Shown here: positions 5,009 to 11,899 of the stretch, piece after piece | Layout of the letters: every line of letters begins with the position of its first letter | How positions within the stretch are numbered: position 1 is the first letter of the stretch | DNA from: JBEKHI01 sp050012355 | GTDB lineage: Bacteria; Actinomycetota; Actinomycetes; Streptosporangiales; Streptosporangiaceae | DNA: 15,273 nt | Direction: 5' to 3' | NCBI GenBank assembly: GCA_050012355.1 | Contig: JBEKHI010000188.1 | Location: 1 to 15,273, forward strand | Notes under the pieces: model-generated | What the model was told of the DNA's origin: nothing | The model's input: only the letters and a program-made list of their open reading frames with translations | Database searches by the model: none | Translations under genes and position numbers: made by a program

Positions 5009-6332
5009 CCACCGCGGGAAGCGGTGCCAGCGCGAGCCGGAAGCGATCCGGCGCGCCGTCGAGGATGCCGCCCGCCGGATCGTCGGTACCGGACCGCCGC
5101 ACCACGTCCCGTTCTGGATGAAGGATGTCCAGTATGACGAACAACCCGACCAGGGCCACCGTCACCAGCCGGGCGGCAAGGGTAACGAAGTACCAGCCAG
5201 CCGTGATGCCGCTCGGCGGCGCGTACATGCCGACGAAGTAGGCCCAGATCCCGAAGAAATAGACCAGCTCGGCTGCTTGCCATAGCAGGTACGGCCACAG
5301 CCGGGGCCGGGCGAGCACGGCCAGCGGGACCAGCCAGATCACGTACTGCGGGGACCACACCTTATTGCTTATGAGGAACGCGGCGAGCAGCAGGAACGCG
5401 ACCTGAGGGAGCCGGGGACGACGCGGGGCGGTGAGGGTCAGCAGCGAGATGAGCAGGGCGAGGACCACGAAGGCCGCGCTGGAGATGATGTTCAGGCTGG
5501 ACAGGCTGGTGGTACCGAAAAATGGCACGTCGTAGTGCTCGAGCAGGTACCAGATCGATCCCCAGTCGGCGCCGCGGTCACGGCTGAACGCGTAGAACCG
5601 CGCCCAGCCCGCGGGCGCGATGATCGCGATCGGCAGGTTGACGACAAGCCAGGCTACGAACCCCGCGCCGAAGCAGCGCGCGAAGTCGCGCAGCCGCCCG
5701 GCCCGCAGGCAGACCAGAAACAACGCGGCGAAGATCAGCAGCGGATAGAACTTCGCGGACACCGCCAGGCTGATGAGCACACCGGACAGCACCTCACGCC
5801 GCGCCGACCAGGCCGCCATGCCGCAGGCCGCTAGCGCCATCGCCAGCAGGTCCCAGTTGATGAACGCCGCGAAGATCAGCGCTGGAGACAGCGCGACCAT
5901 CAGCGCCGACCAGCGAAACCGGGGCCCGGCCGCGTAGCCGGTCGCGAGCACCCCGACCACCAGGCAGATCGAGAGGATTCCGACCGTCACGTAGTAGAAA
6001 TCCTGGCCGCGCGCGTAGATGTCGCCAACGCCGCTTACCAGCCAGGCGGCGGCTTCCATCGTCCACCCGATCAGCACCGGGTACTCGACCGGGTGATCGA
6101 GGTAGGGGATCTTGCCGCTGGACAAGCCTTCGCCGTAATACAGCGGGTAGATGTCGGTGTAGCAGTCGGCTCTGAACTGGCTGACGAAATTGTTCCACGC
6201 GCCACCGGAGCTGCAGGCGAGCTTCTGCGTGTAGCCGAGCAACCCCGACAGCAGCGACGCGCTGACGAGAGTCGCCGTGGCACCGCCGGCCAACGCGAGA
6301 CGCTGGCCGGCGGTATGTGCTTCAGTCGTCAC
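4989..6332 (-). CDS. GT87-type polyprenyl-phosphate-dependent mannosyltransferase, multi-pass membrane protein
   Basis: GT87 (DUF2029) enzymes are GT-C glycosyltransferases that move a sugar, usually mannose, from a polyprenyl-phosphate carrier onto envelope glycans on the outer face of the membrane. The 447-residue product has about ten hydrophobic segments. A conserved first outer loop (YTDIYPLYYGEGL ... YLDHPVEYPVL) contains candidate catalytic Asp60, and a further motif is NKVWSPQYVIWLVPL. The C-terminus is short and cytosolic. The GTG at 6332 has no ribosome-binding site but has TATGCT 6 nt upstream. The gene follows the PBP by 23 bp and corresponds in position to M. tuberculosis Rv0051, so co-expression with peptidoglycan synthesis is likely. 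The acceptor cannot be told from sequence. Confidence 0.85.
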   Translation of the reverse strand: MTTEAHTAGQRLALAGGATATLVSASLLSGLLGYTQKLACSSGGAWNNFVSQFRADCYTDIYPLYYGEGLSSGKIPYLDHPVEYPVLIGWTMEAAAWLVSGVGDIYARGQDFYYVTVGILSICLVVGVLATGYAAGPRFRWSALMVALSPALIFAAFINWDLLAMALAACGMAAWSARREVLSGVLISLAVSAKFYPLLIFAALFLVCLRAGRLRDFARCFGAGFVAWLVVNLPIAIIAPAGWARFYAFSRDRGADWGSIWYLLEHYDVPFFGTTSLSSLNIISSAAFVVLALLISLLTLTAPRRPRLPQVAFLLLAAFLISNKVWSPQYVIWLVPLAVLARPRLWPYLLWQAAELVYFFGIWAYFVGMYAPPSGITAGWYFVTLAARLVTVALVGLFVILDILHPERDVVRRSGTDDPAGGILDGAPDRFRLALAPLPAVVTRETT

Positions 6333-6338
6333 AGGCGG

Positions 6339-6344
6339 AGCATA
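6339..6344 (-). promoter_or_regulatory. Putative -10 element (TATGCT) for the GT87 gene
   Basis: TATGCT lies 6 nt before the GTG start, inside the 23-bp gap after the PBP gene. It could give an internal leaderless transcript in addition to read-through. Confidence 0.4.
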
Positions 6345-6355
6345 TCGGGCTAACC

Positions 6356-9300
6356 TCAGCCGCGGCTCTTGCGCTTACGACGACGGCGTCTGGCCGCGAT
6401 ATTCCAGAGCAAGGAGCCCGGCAGGACGGCTAGCACACCGCCGACAACCGCGCCGGCTGACGTGGTGCTCACGGTTGCGCCGTTGTTTCCGCCACCACCG
6501 CCGCCGTTGCAATCTCCGACGCCGAAGTTTCCCGCGGTACAGGTGGCGCTCGCCGTCGCACTGGGGCTGGCGGTGGCCGTCGCGGTCGAGGAAGCACCGG
6601 CACTCGGCGTGGTCACCGGGTTGCCGTTGTTGTTCCCGCCGCCGTTGTGCTTCCTGGTACCGGTGCCGTTGTTATTCGACGTCTTCTTAGGCGTCGTCGG
6701 CAGCTGGTCCCACTTGGAACCGCTGAACTGCGGGCTCAGGAAGCTCTCGATCGGAGAACTCGCGTACACGTTCTCCATGAATTCGTGCCAGATCCTGGCG
6801 GGCCAGTAACCACCGAAACCGGTCTGACCACTGGCGCCGCCCAGGTACTGGAGCGTCTGGTTGTTGAGCGTACAGTCCTTGCCCGCCGCGTTGCAGACCT
6901 GGTCGCCCTGTTCGTTGGTGAAGATGCCGATGGACAGCGCGGCCTGCGGGATGGCGCCAATGAAGAACGCCGACCGGTAACTGGTCGTGGTGCCGGTCTT
7001 CGCGATGATCGTACGGCCGTCAGTCATCGCGGCGGCGGTAGCCGTACCGTTCGTGGTAACGGTCTCCATCGCGTACTGGACCTGTGAGTCCTGTGCCTGG
7101 GTCAGCACGCTACTGGTCGTGTACTTGGCAGGCGTCGTGCTGCCGAAGGCCGTGACCGACTGGACCACGTGCGCCCGGTGGTAGGTACCGCCGTTGGCGA
7201 TGGTGGACAGCATCTGGTCCTGCTCGTTGACGGTCAGCGAGTCGATGCCAAGTGCGGTACCGACTTCATCCACCGTGCTTTGGAGGTTCGATCCGTCTTG
7301 GGCCGCCGAGCCGGTGTTGACACCCATGTCCTGCGCCATATTTATGACCGGCTGGCCGCCAACGCGATGGTAGAGGTCGGTGAACGCGGTGTTGGATGAC
7401 TGGGCGAACGCGTTCTGGACGGTCATCGGGCCGTACACGGCGTAGCCGTCGTTGTTGACCTTGTACCAGTTGAACTGCGCGTCGTTCTTGTTGGAGGTGG
7501 ACAGCGTGGATTCGTCGGTGACCGGTGGTACGTAGGTGTACGTGGAGGTGCCGCCGTCAAGGGTGCTGTTCTGGACGTCCATACCTTGCTGCACAGCGGC
7601 CGCGAGCACGTACGGCTTGAACGACGACCCCACCTGCTCACGCGCGTAGACCGCGGTGTTCAGGTCACAGTCGTCACTACAGCCGGTTGTCTGGCCCACG
7701 CCCGGGTACTCGGCGAGGATGGCGCCATTGGACGGGTCCTGCAGCTCGGCGCCGATCAGGGCGTACGAGGGGAGCGCACCGCCGTCTTCCTTCATCAGCT
7801 TGACGTTGTCGTTGACCGCGTCGTAAAGCTGCTTCGTGTCGTTGTAATTCAGCGTGGTGACGATCTTCAGTCCGTCGTCGTCGATCTGCTGCTCGCTCAG
7901 TCCGTAATAGGACTCGAGCTCGTTCTTCACCTGCTGCAGGACGTAGGGGTCCCACGGGTCCGAGCTTGCTGCCTGCAACGATCCGGACTCGTTCATCGTG
8001 GGGAACTTCATGGTCGCCGCTTGCTGAGCGGACAGGTCGCCCATCTTGACCATGCCGTCGAGCACGTAGTGCCAGCGAGCCTCAAGCTCCGGTTTGAACT
8101 GCGGCAGCGGATAGTTCGTCGGCTGCTGGATGATCGCGGCGATCACCGCCGCCTGCGCGATCGAGAGCTTCTCGGCGGGCACGCCAAAGTAGAGCTCCGA
8201 TGCCGCGCCCGCACCGTAGGCGCCGTCACCGAGATAGATGACGTTCAGGAAGTTGGTCAGGACCCACTGCTTGGACTTGGACTTGGACACCTTCATAGAG
8301 ACGAAGATCTCTTTGATCTTCCGGCTCATGGTCTGCTGGGTGCCGATGCCCTCGTAGTACTGGCGGACGAACTCCTGAGTGATGGTCGACCCGCCCGATT
8401 CGTTGCCGCCGCCGTGGAAGACGTCATCGTAGGCGGCCCGCATGATGCCGGTCGGCGAGATGGCGCCCTCGGTCCAGAACGACCGGTCCTCCGCCGACAG
8501 GACCGCGTCCTGCAGCACCTTCGGGATCTGGTTCCAGGTGAGGTCCTGCCGGTCGTAGTCGCCGTACGTCCCCATCGCGGTCTTGCCGTCGCTGTAGTAG
8601 ACGGTCGAGTCCTGGAAGGTGTTCGCCTCCAGTTCCTGACTCGGGATCTGGATCTGGGTGTAGGCGATAATCACGACGACGAACCCGAGCACCGTGAACG
8701 CGCCGATGAGCGCCGCGGCCACCCCAATCGCCTTACGAAGCGTCCAGACCCGCCACCAGCTCCCCTTGACCTTCGGCCGCGGGCCACGGGGGCCGCGCGG
8801 ACCGCCGGGACCGTTCGGGCCGCCAGGACCCCGCCGTCCAGGAGGTACACCGCGACGGCCGGGACCGTCAGGACCGCCAGGACGTCCGGGACCGTCAGGA
8901 CGGTCGAAACCACCAGGACGCTCCGGTGCGGCGTGCCGGGACGGAACTCGCCGTTCTGGCATAACGGTTGTTTGCTGTCCCGGGCCGCCGTTGCCATAGC
9001 CGCCGTACCCGGGAGGCGGCGCACCGTGGCGACCGCCCGCTGCCGGGCCGCGCGGGGCTACGGCGCGAGGGTCGACGCCCCGGGGGTCGACCGCGCGGGC
9101 ATCGGCCGCACGAGGGTCAGGATTCGCGCTATGCCGGCCGCCCATGCTGGCGGCGGCGCGGAACGCACCGCTGTTGCGGATTCTGTCACCCATACGCGTG
9201 GCGCCGCCGTCGCGGACAGCACGGAACGCACCGCTGTTGCGGATGGCATCACCGAAGCGGCTAGCGCGACCAGACGGACGCTGGGGCTCGGCCCAGAAAC

Positions 9301-9397
9301 CGTCGTCACCCCAGCCCGGCGAGTTACCCCCGCCGGGCGCGGGCCGCTGCGGCCCGCCCTCGGACTGATAGGGCCCCGTGAAGTCTCTGCTACTCAC
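6356..9397 (-). CDS. Bifunctional class A penicillin-binding protein (transglycosylase/transpeptidase), PonA type
   Basis: This protein polymerises lipid II into glycan strands and cross-links the stem peptides outside the membrane. It has 1013 residues. Residues 1-207 are a disordered cytosolic region rich in Gly, Pro and Arg, with a 21-residue duplication and a collagen-like GPxGP stretch. A membrane anchor spans about 224-247. The GT51 domain (about 255-445) has E303 in EDRSFW, GGSTITQEF at 335-343 and YLGDGAYGAGAAS at 388-400. The transpeptidase domain (about 540-880) has S591-SF-K594, S667-S-N669 and K800-T-G. A Ser/Thr/Asn/Gly-rich tail (about 903-978) ends in a second hydrophobic segment (980-1001) and RRRRRKRKSR, which is unusual. 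The GTG start has GAGGA a few bases upstream. It lies between DUF5318 and GT87, as with ponA1 in mycobacteria. Confidence 0.96.
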   Translation of the reverse strand: MSSRDFTGPYQSEGGPQRPAPGGGNSPGWGDDGFWAEPQRPSGRASRFGDAIRNSGAFRAVRDGGATRMGDRIRNSGAFRAAASMGGRHSANPDPRAADARAVDPRGVDPRAVAPRGPAAGGRHGAPPPGYGGYGNGGPGQQTTVMPERRVPSRHAAPERPGGFDRPDGPGRPGGPDGPGRRGVPPGRRGPGGPNGPGGPRGPRGPRPKVKGSWWRVWTLRKAIGVAAALIGAFTVLGFVVVIIAYTQIQIPSQELEANTFQDSTVYYSDGKTAMGTYGDYDRQDLTWNQIPKVLQDAVLSAEDRSFWTEGAISPTGIMRAAYDDVFHGGGNESGGSTITQEFVRQYYEGIGTQQTMSRKIKEIFVSMKVSKSKSKQWVLTNFLNVIYLGDGAYGAGAASELYFGVPAEKLSIAQAAVIAAIIQQPTNYPLPQFKPELEARWHYVLDGMVKMGDLSAQQAATMKFPTMNESGSLQAASSDPWDPYVLQQVKNELESYYGLSEQQIDDDGLKIVTTLNYNDTKQLYDAVNDNVKLMKEDGGALPSYALIGAELQDPSNGAILAEYPGVGQTTGCSDDCDLNTAVYAREQVGSSFKPYVLAAAVQQGMDVQNSTLDGGTSTYTYVPPVTDESTLSTSNKNDAQFNWYKVNNDGYAVYGPMTVQNAFAQSSNTAFTDLYHRVGGQPVINMAQDMGVNTGSAAQDGSNLQSTVDEVGTALGIDSLTVNEQDQMLSTIANGGTYHRAHVVQSVTAFGSTTPAKYTTSSVLTQAQDSQVQYAMETVTTNGTATAAAMTDGRTIIAKTGTTTSYRSAFFIGAIPQAALSIGIFTNEQGDQVCNAAGKDCTLNNQTLQYLGGASGQTGFGGYWPARIWHEFMENVYASSPIESFLSPQFSGSKWDQLPTTPKKTSNNNGTGTRKHNGGGNNNGNPVTTPSAGASSTATATASPSATASATCTAGNFGVGDCNGGGGGGNNGATVSTTSAGAVVGGVLAVLPGSLLWNIAARRRRRKRKSRG
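9159..9244. repeat. Direct repeat in the PBP cytosolic region
   Basis: An identical 23-bp sequence (beginning CGGAACGCACCGCTG) occurs at 9159-9181 and 9222-9244, a 63-bp period. On the coding minus strand it encodes two copies of IRNSGAFRA within a 21-residue duplicated unit (GDAIRNSGAFRA / GDRIRNSGAFRA). Confidence 0.9.
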
Positions 9398-9429
9398 GCA
9401 TCCTCGCTGTGGCTGTGTACGACAATCAA

Positions 9430-9448
9430 TGAGGCGTATCGCGCCTCA
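9430..9448. repeat. Inverted repeat between DUF5318 and the PBP gene
   Basis: TGAGGCG and CGCCTCA form perfect 7-bp arms around a 5-nt centre in the 140-bp gap upstream of the PBP gene. It may be an operator or a weak hairpin; it has no T-run. Confidence 0.5.
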
Positions 9449-9537
9449 CCGAACCCACACGTTACATGCTGGCGTGTCTCGCTCTCGGCCAGTTCCCGGT
9501 GCCTCCTCGTAACCTGGGCGGAAGCCACCGGCACGCG

Positions 9538-9942
9538 TCACTGCGTGTTTCGTGCCTTGCGACCGCGTCGCGTGGGCGGTTCACCAGTGCCGAGAACGTA
9601 CGACGTGGCTAGGTGGTTCCAGCCACAACTTTGGCAGACCTCGACCACATATACCCGGAATTCGCCGTATTCCGAGGCCATTTCGGCCAGCTCGCGCTCT
9701 TGCTTGACTCGTCCCGCGTACTGTCCGAGTTCATCCCCGTACACATAGGTGACGTGCGTCAGCTTAGTCTTCCGGCAGATCGGGCAGCCGGTGTCGGTGG
9801 CCTCACCATGGAATTTCGCCGCGCGCAACAGGTATGGATGCGCGTCGCACACGTCGGAGACCGTCGTGTTGCCCGCGAAGACAGCCGCGAGTGTCGCTCG
9901 CCTGGCAAGCCCGTAATCCACCACCGATCGCCTCGACACCAT
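9538..9942 (-). CDS. DUF5318 family protein, zinc-ribbon-like
   Basis: This 134-residue conserved actinobacterial protein is of unknown function. It matches, by position and general sequence, the gene next to ponA1 in mycobacteria (Rv0049 as I recall). The visible features are CPIC (C53, C56) and CQSC (C103, C106), two CxxC pairs likely to bind one zinc ion, a central VTYVYGDELGQYAGR segment, and a basic C-terminal end (PPTRRGRKARNTQ). No signal peptide or membrane segment is seen, so it is cytosolic. The ATG at 9942 has no ribosome-binding site, but TACCCT lies 7 nt upstream, suggesting leaderless expression. It is divergent from padR and precedes the PBP by 140 bp. Its constant pairing with the PBP suggests a link to envelope growth, but this is inference. 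Confidence 0.85.
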   Translation of the reverse strand: MVSRRSVVDYGLARRATLAAVFAGNTTVSDVCDAHPYLLRAAKFHGEATDTGCPICRKTKLTHVTYVYGDELGQYAGRVKQERELAEMASEYGEFRVYVVEVCQSCGWNHLATSYVLGTGEPPTRRGRKARNTQ

Positions 9943-9949
9943 GTTTTTA

Positions 9950-9955
9950 AGGGTA
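9950..9955 (-). promoter_or_regulatory. Putative -10 element (TACCCT) for DUF5318
   Basis: TACCCT on the minus strand ends 7 nt before the ATG at 9942, with the A-rich spacer TAAAAAC. This would produce a leaderless transcript. Confidence 0.4.
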
Positions 9956-9992
9956 CGTCGGCATCGCCAAACAGGGCCTCAATCGCCCCCGC

Positions 9993-10021
9993 TTGCCACC
10001 GTCGGCAGCCTCACGTATGCT
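9993..10021 (+). promoter_or_regulatory. Promoter of the padR-ino1 operon
   Basis: TTGCCA (9993-9998) and TATGCT (10016-10021) are separated by 17 bp, the best sigma-70-like match in the window. Transcription would start near 10028, giving a leader of about 93 nt with the operator-like palindrome right after the start site. Confidence 0.55.
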
Positions 10022-10034
10022 TTCGACCGGACAA

Positions 10035-10061
10035 CCAGATATATCGAGCCGATATATCTGG
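10035..10061. promoter_or_regulatory. Perfect palindromic operator candidate upstream of padR
   Basis: The arms CCAGATATATCG and CGATATATCTGG are exact reverse complements around AGC (12-3-12). The AT-rich core is of the kind bound by PadR-family dimers. Its place just downstream of the predicted transcription start suggests autorepression of padR-ino1. The binding protein is inferred. Confidence 0.7.
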
Positions 10062-10088
10062 CCAAAGCATCGGGCCGATACTTAGAGT

Positions 10089-10100
10089 CTGTCCGGACAG
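10089..10100. promoter_or_regulatory. Second palindrome in the padR leader
   Basis: CTGTCCGGACAG is a perfect 12-bp palindrome about 20 bp before the padR start. A partial match (CCGGACAA) occurs at 10027-10034. It could be a second regulator site, or a small hairpin near the ribosome-binding site. Confidence 0.4.
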
Positions 10101-10120
10101 GCTCTGAGAGGGGGGATGAC

Positions 10121-10735
10121 ATGGGCCGAAACCGATCGGGAGTACTGGAGCTCGCCGTACTCGGACTGCTGCACCGCACGCCCATGCACGGCTACGAGCT
10201 GAGCCGCCAGCTGACCAACGTGCTAGGCCCGTTCCGTGCGGTCGCCTTCGGGACGTTGTACCCCTGCTTGCAGGATCTGACTGAGCGCGGCCTGATCGTC
10301 GCGGAGACCGATGCGGAAACGCCGGCTACCCGCAGCGGCCGCGCGCGGCGGTCGCGGAAGGTCTACCGCCTCACCGCCGAGGGCAAGGAACGCCTGCAGG
10401 ATCTGCTGACGGAGTCGGGGCCGACGTCCTGGGAGGACGAGAGCTTCGGGGTGCACTTCGCGTTTTTCGGGCAGACCAGGGCGGATATCCGGCTCCGGAT
10501 CCTCGAAGGCAGGCGCAGCCGGCTGGAGGAACGGCTCGAAGGTGTGCGAGCGGCATTCGCCCGCACCAGGGAACGCGTCGACAGCTACACCCTCGAACTG
10601 CACAAGCACGGCCTGGAGTCGGTAGAGCGCGAGGTCCGGTGGCTGAACGAGCTGATCGCTTCCGAACGTCAAGCAGAACGTCAAGCAGAACGTATGTCGG
10701 GCAATCTCGACAACACCGAGAAGGAGACAACCTGA
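10121..10735 (+). CDS. PadR-family transcriptional regulator
   Basis: PadR proteins are dimeric winged-helix repressors. The 204-residue product has the winged-helix domain at about 8-95: LELAVLGLLHRTPMHGYELSRQL, then FGTLYPCLQDLTERGLI and the wing KVYRLTAEGKERLQDLL. A helical, probably coiled-coil C-terminal half (about 120-190; RILEGRRSRLEERLEGVRAAF) is the dimerisation region. A 12-bp tandem DNA repeat near the end encodes ERQAERQAER. The ATG at 10121 follows a strong AGGGGGG. Its TGA overlaps the ATG of ino1 by one base, so the two are translationally coupled. The position next to ino1 is conserved in actinobacteria (Rv0047c-Rv0046c as I recall). The palindrome at 10035-10061 is the likely target. 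The effector is unknown. Confidence 0.93.
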   Translation: MGRNRSGVLELAVLGLLHRTPMHGYELSRQLTNVLGPFRAVAFGTLYPCLQDLTERGLIVAETDAETPATRSGRARRSRKVYRLTAEGKERLQDLLTESGPTSWEDESFGVHFAFFGQTRADIRLRILEGRRSRLEERLEGVRAAFARTRERVDSYTLELHKHGLESVEREVRWLNELIASERQAERQAERMSGNLDNTEKETT

Positions 10736-11814
10736 TGGGTAAGGTGCGCCTCGCCATTGTGGGGGTGGGCAACTGCGCGAGTTCACTCGTGCAGGGGCTG
10801 GAGTACTACAAGGATGCCGAGGACACCGCTCGAGTCCCCGGTCTCATGCACGTCCGCTTCGGGCCGTACCACGTCAGGGACGTCGAGGTAGTAGCCGCGT
10901 TCGATGTCGACGCTAAGAAGGTCGGCACCGACGTGGCCGACGCCATCCACGCGAGCGAGAACAACACGATCAAGTTCGCCGATGTCCCCCCGACCGGCGT
11001 GACCGTCCAGCGTGGCCCGACCCTCGACGGTCTCGGCGAGTACTACACCGACATCGTCGCCGAGTCCGAGCAGCCGGTCGCCGATGTCGTCCAGGTACTG
11101 CGCGACACCCGGGCGGACGTCCTGGTGTGCTACCTGCCGGTCGGCTCTGAGGAAGCGGACAAGTTCTACGCCCAGTGCGCGATCGACGCTCAGGTGGCCT
11201 TCGTGAACGCGCTCCCCGTCTTCATCGCCTCCGACCCGAAGTGGGCCGCGAAGTTCGCCGAGGCAGGGGTGCCGATCGTCGGCGACGACATCAAGTCGCA
11301 GGTCGGCGCCACCATCACGCACCGCGTGCTGGCGAAGCTGTTCGAGGACCGCGGGGTCGAGTTGCTCCGCACCTACCAGCTGAACGTCGGCGGCAACATG
11401 GACTTCATGAACATGCTGGAGCGCTCCCGGCTGCACTCTAAGAAGATCTCCAAGACCCAGTCGGTGACCTCGCAGATCCCGCACGAGATGGCCAAGGCCG
11501 ACGTGCACATCGGCCCGTCCGACTACGTGCCGTGGCTGACCGACCAGAAGTTCGCGTTCGTCCGGCTGGAGGGCCGCTCCTTCGGCGACGTGCCGCTGAA
11601 CCTGGAGTACAAGCTCGAGGTCTGGGACTCACCGAACTCGGCGGGCGTCATCATCGACGCGATCCGCGCCGCGAAGATCGCCAAGGACCGCGGCATCGGC
11701 GGTCCGGTCGTCTCCGCCTCTTCATACTTCATGAAGTCCCCGCCCGAGCAGTTCGGCGACGACGTCTGCCGCGACCTGGTCCAGCAGTTCATCGCTGGCG
11801 AGGTCGAGAGCTAA
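10735..11814 (+). CDS. ino1: Inositol-3-phosphate synthase
   Basis: This enzyme converts glucose 6-phosphate to 1D-myo-inositol 3-phosphate with tightly bound NAD, the first step toward phosphatidylinositol (and its mannosides) and mycothiol. The 359-residue product is of the short actinobacterial/archaeal type. It has the Rossmann motif IVGVGNCASSLVQG (8-21), VCYLPVGSEEADKFYA, FVNALPVFIASDPKW, GDDIKSQVGATITHR (183-197), NVGGNMDFMNMLERSRLHSKKISKT (217-241) and YKLEVWDSPNSAGVIIDAIR. The start is fixed by AAGGAG and a one-base overlap with the padR stop. It is the last gene of the two-gene operon and is followed by a strong terminator. Confidence 0.97.
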   Translation: MGKVRLAIVGVGNCASSLVQGLEYYKDAEDTARVPGLMHVRFGPYHVRDVEVVAAFDVDAKKVGTDVADAIHASENNTIKFADVPPTGVTVQRGPTLDGLGEYYTDIVAESEQPVADVVQVLRDTRADVLVCYLPVGSEEADKFYAQCAIDAQVAFVNALPVFIASDPKWAAKFAEAGVPIVGDDIKSQVGATITHRVLAKLFEDRGVELLRTYQLNVGGNMDFMNMLERSRLHSKKISKTQSVTSQIPHEMAKADVHIGPSDYVPWLTDQKFAFVRLEGRSFGDVPLNLEYKLEVWDSPNSAGVIIDAIRAAKIAKDRGIGGPVVSASSYFMKSPPEQFGDDVCRDLVQQFIAGEVES

Positions 11815-11826
11815 TCTCGATCAGCC

Positions 11827-11864
11827 CGAAGGATCGGTGTACCCAGGGGTGCACCGATCCTTCG
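11827..11864. terminator. Rho-independent-type hairpin after ino1
   Basis: A 17-bp stem (11827-11843 with 11848-11864) has one G-T pair and the loop CAGG; the arms begin CGAAGGATCGGTG and end CACCGATCCTTCG. Downstream bases (CGTTATTCC) hold only a weak T-run. It separates ino1 from the MFS gene. Confidence 0.85.
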
Positions 11865-11887
11865 CGTTATTCCCGGGCACCGGGCAC

Positions 11888-11893
11888 TAAGCT
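11888..11893 (+). promoter_or_regulatory. Putative -10 element (TAAGCT) for the MFS gene
   Basis: TAAGCT ends 6 nt before the GTG at 11900. No ribosome-binding site is present, consistent with a leaderless transcript starting on the GTG, just after the ino1 terminator. Confidence 0.45.
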
Positions 11894-11899
11894 GGACAG

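Noticed and set aside
6356..6460. A sortase (LPXTG) cell-wall anchor on the PBP
   Set aside because: The segment before the hydrophobic stretch lacks LPXTG or a close variant; LPGS occurs within the hydrophobic region instead. A membrane anchor fits better.
8770..8920. An independent minisatellite
   Set aside because: The repetition encodes the collagen-like GPxGP region of the PBP and is irregular at DNA level.
7586..9748. A 720-codon open frame on the plus strand opposite the PBP gene
   Set aside because: It is antisense to a PBP with all catalytic motifs. Its translation is rich in Arg, Leu and His with no family motifs, as expected for a high-GC shadow frame.
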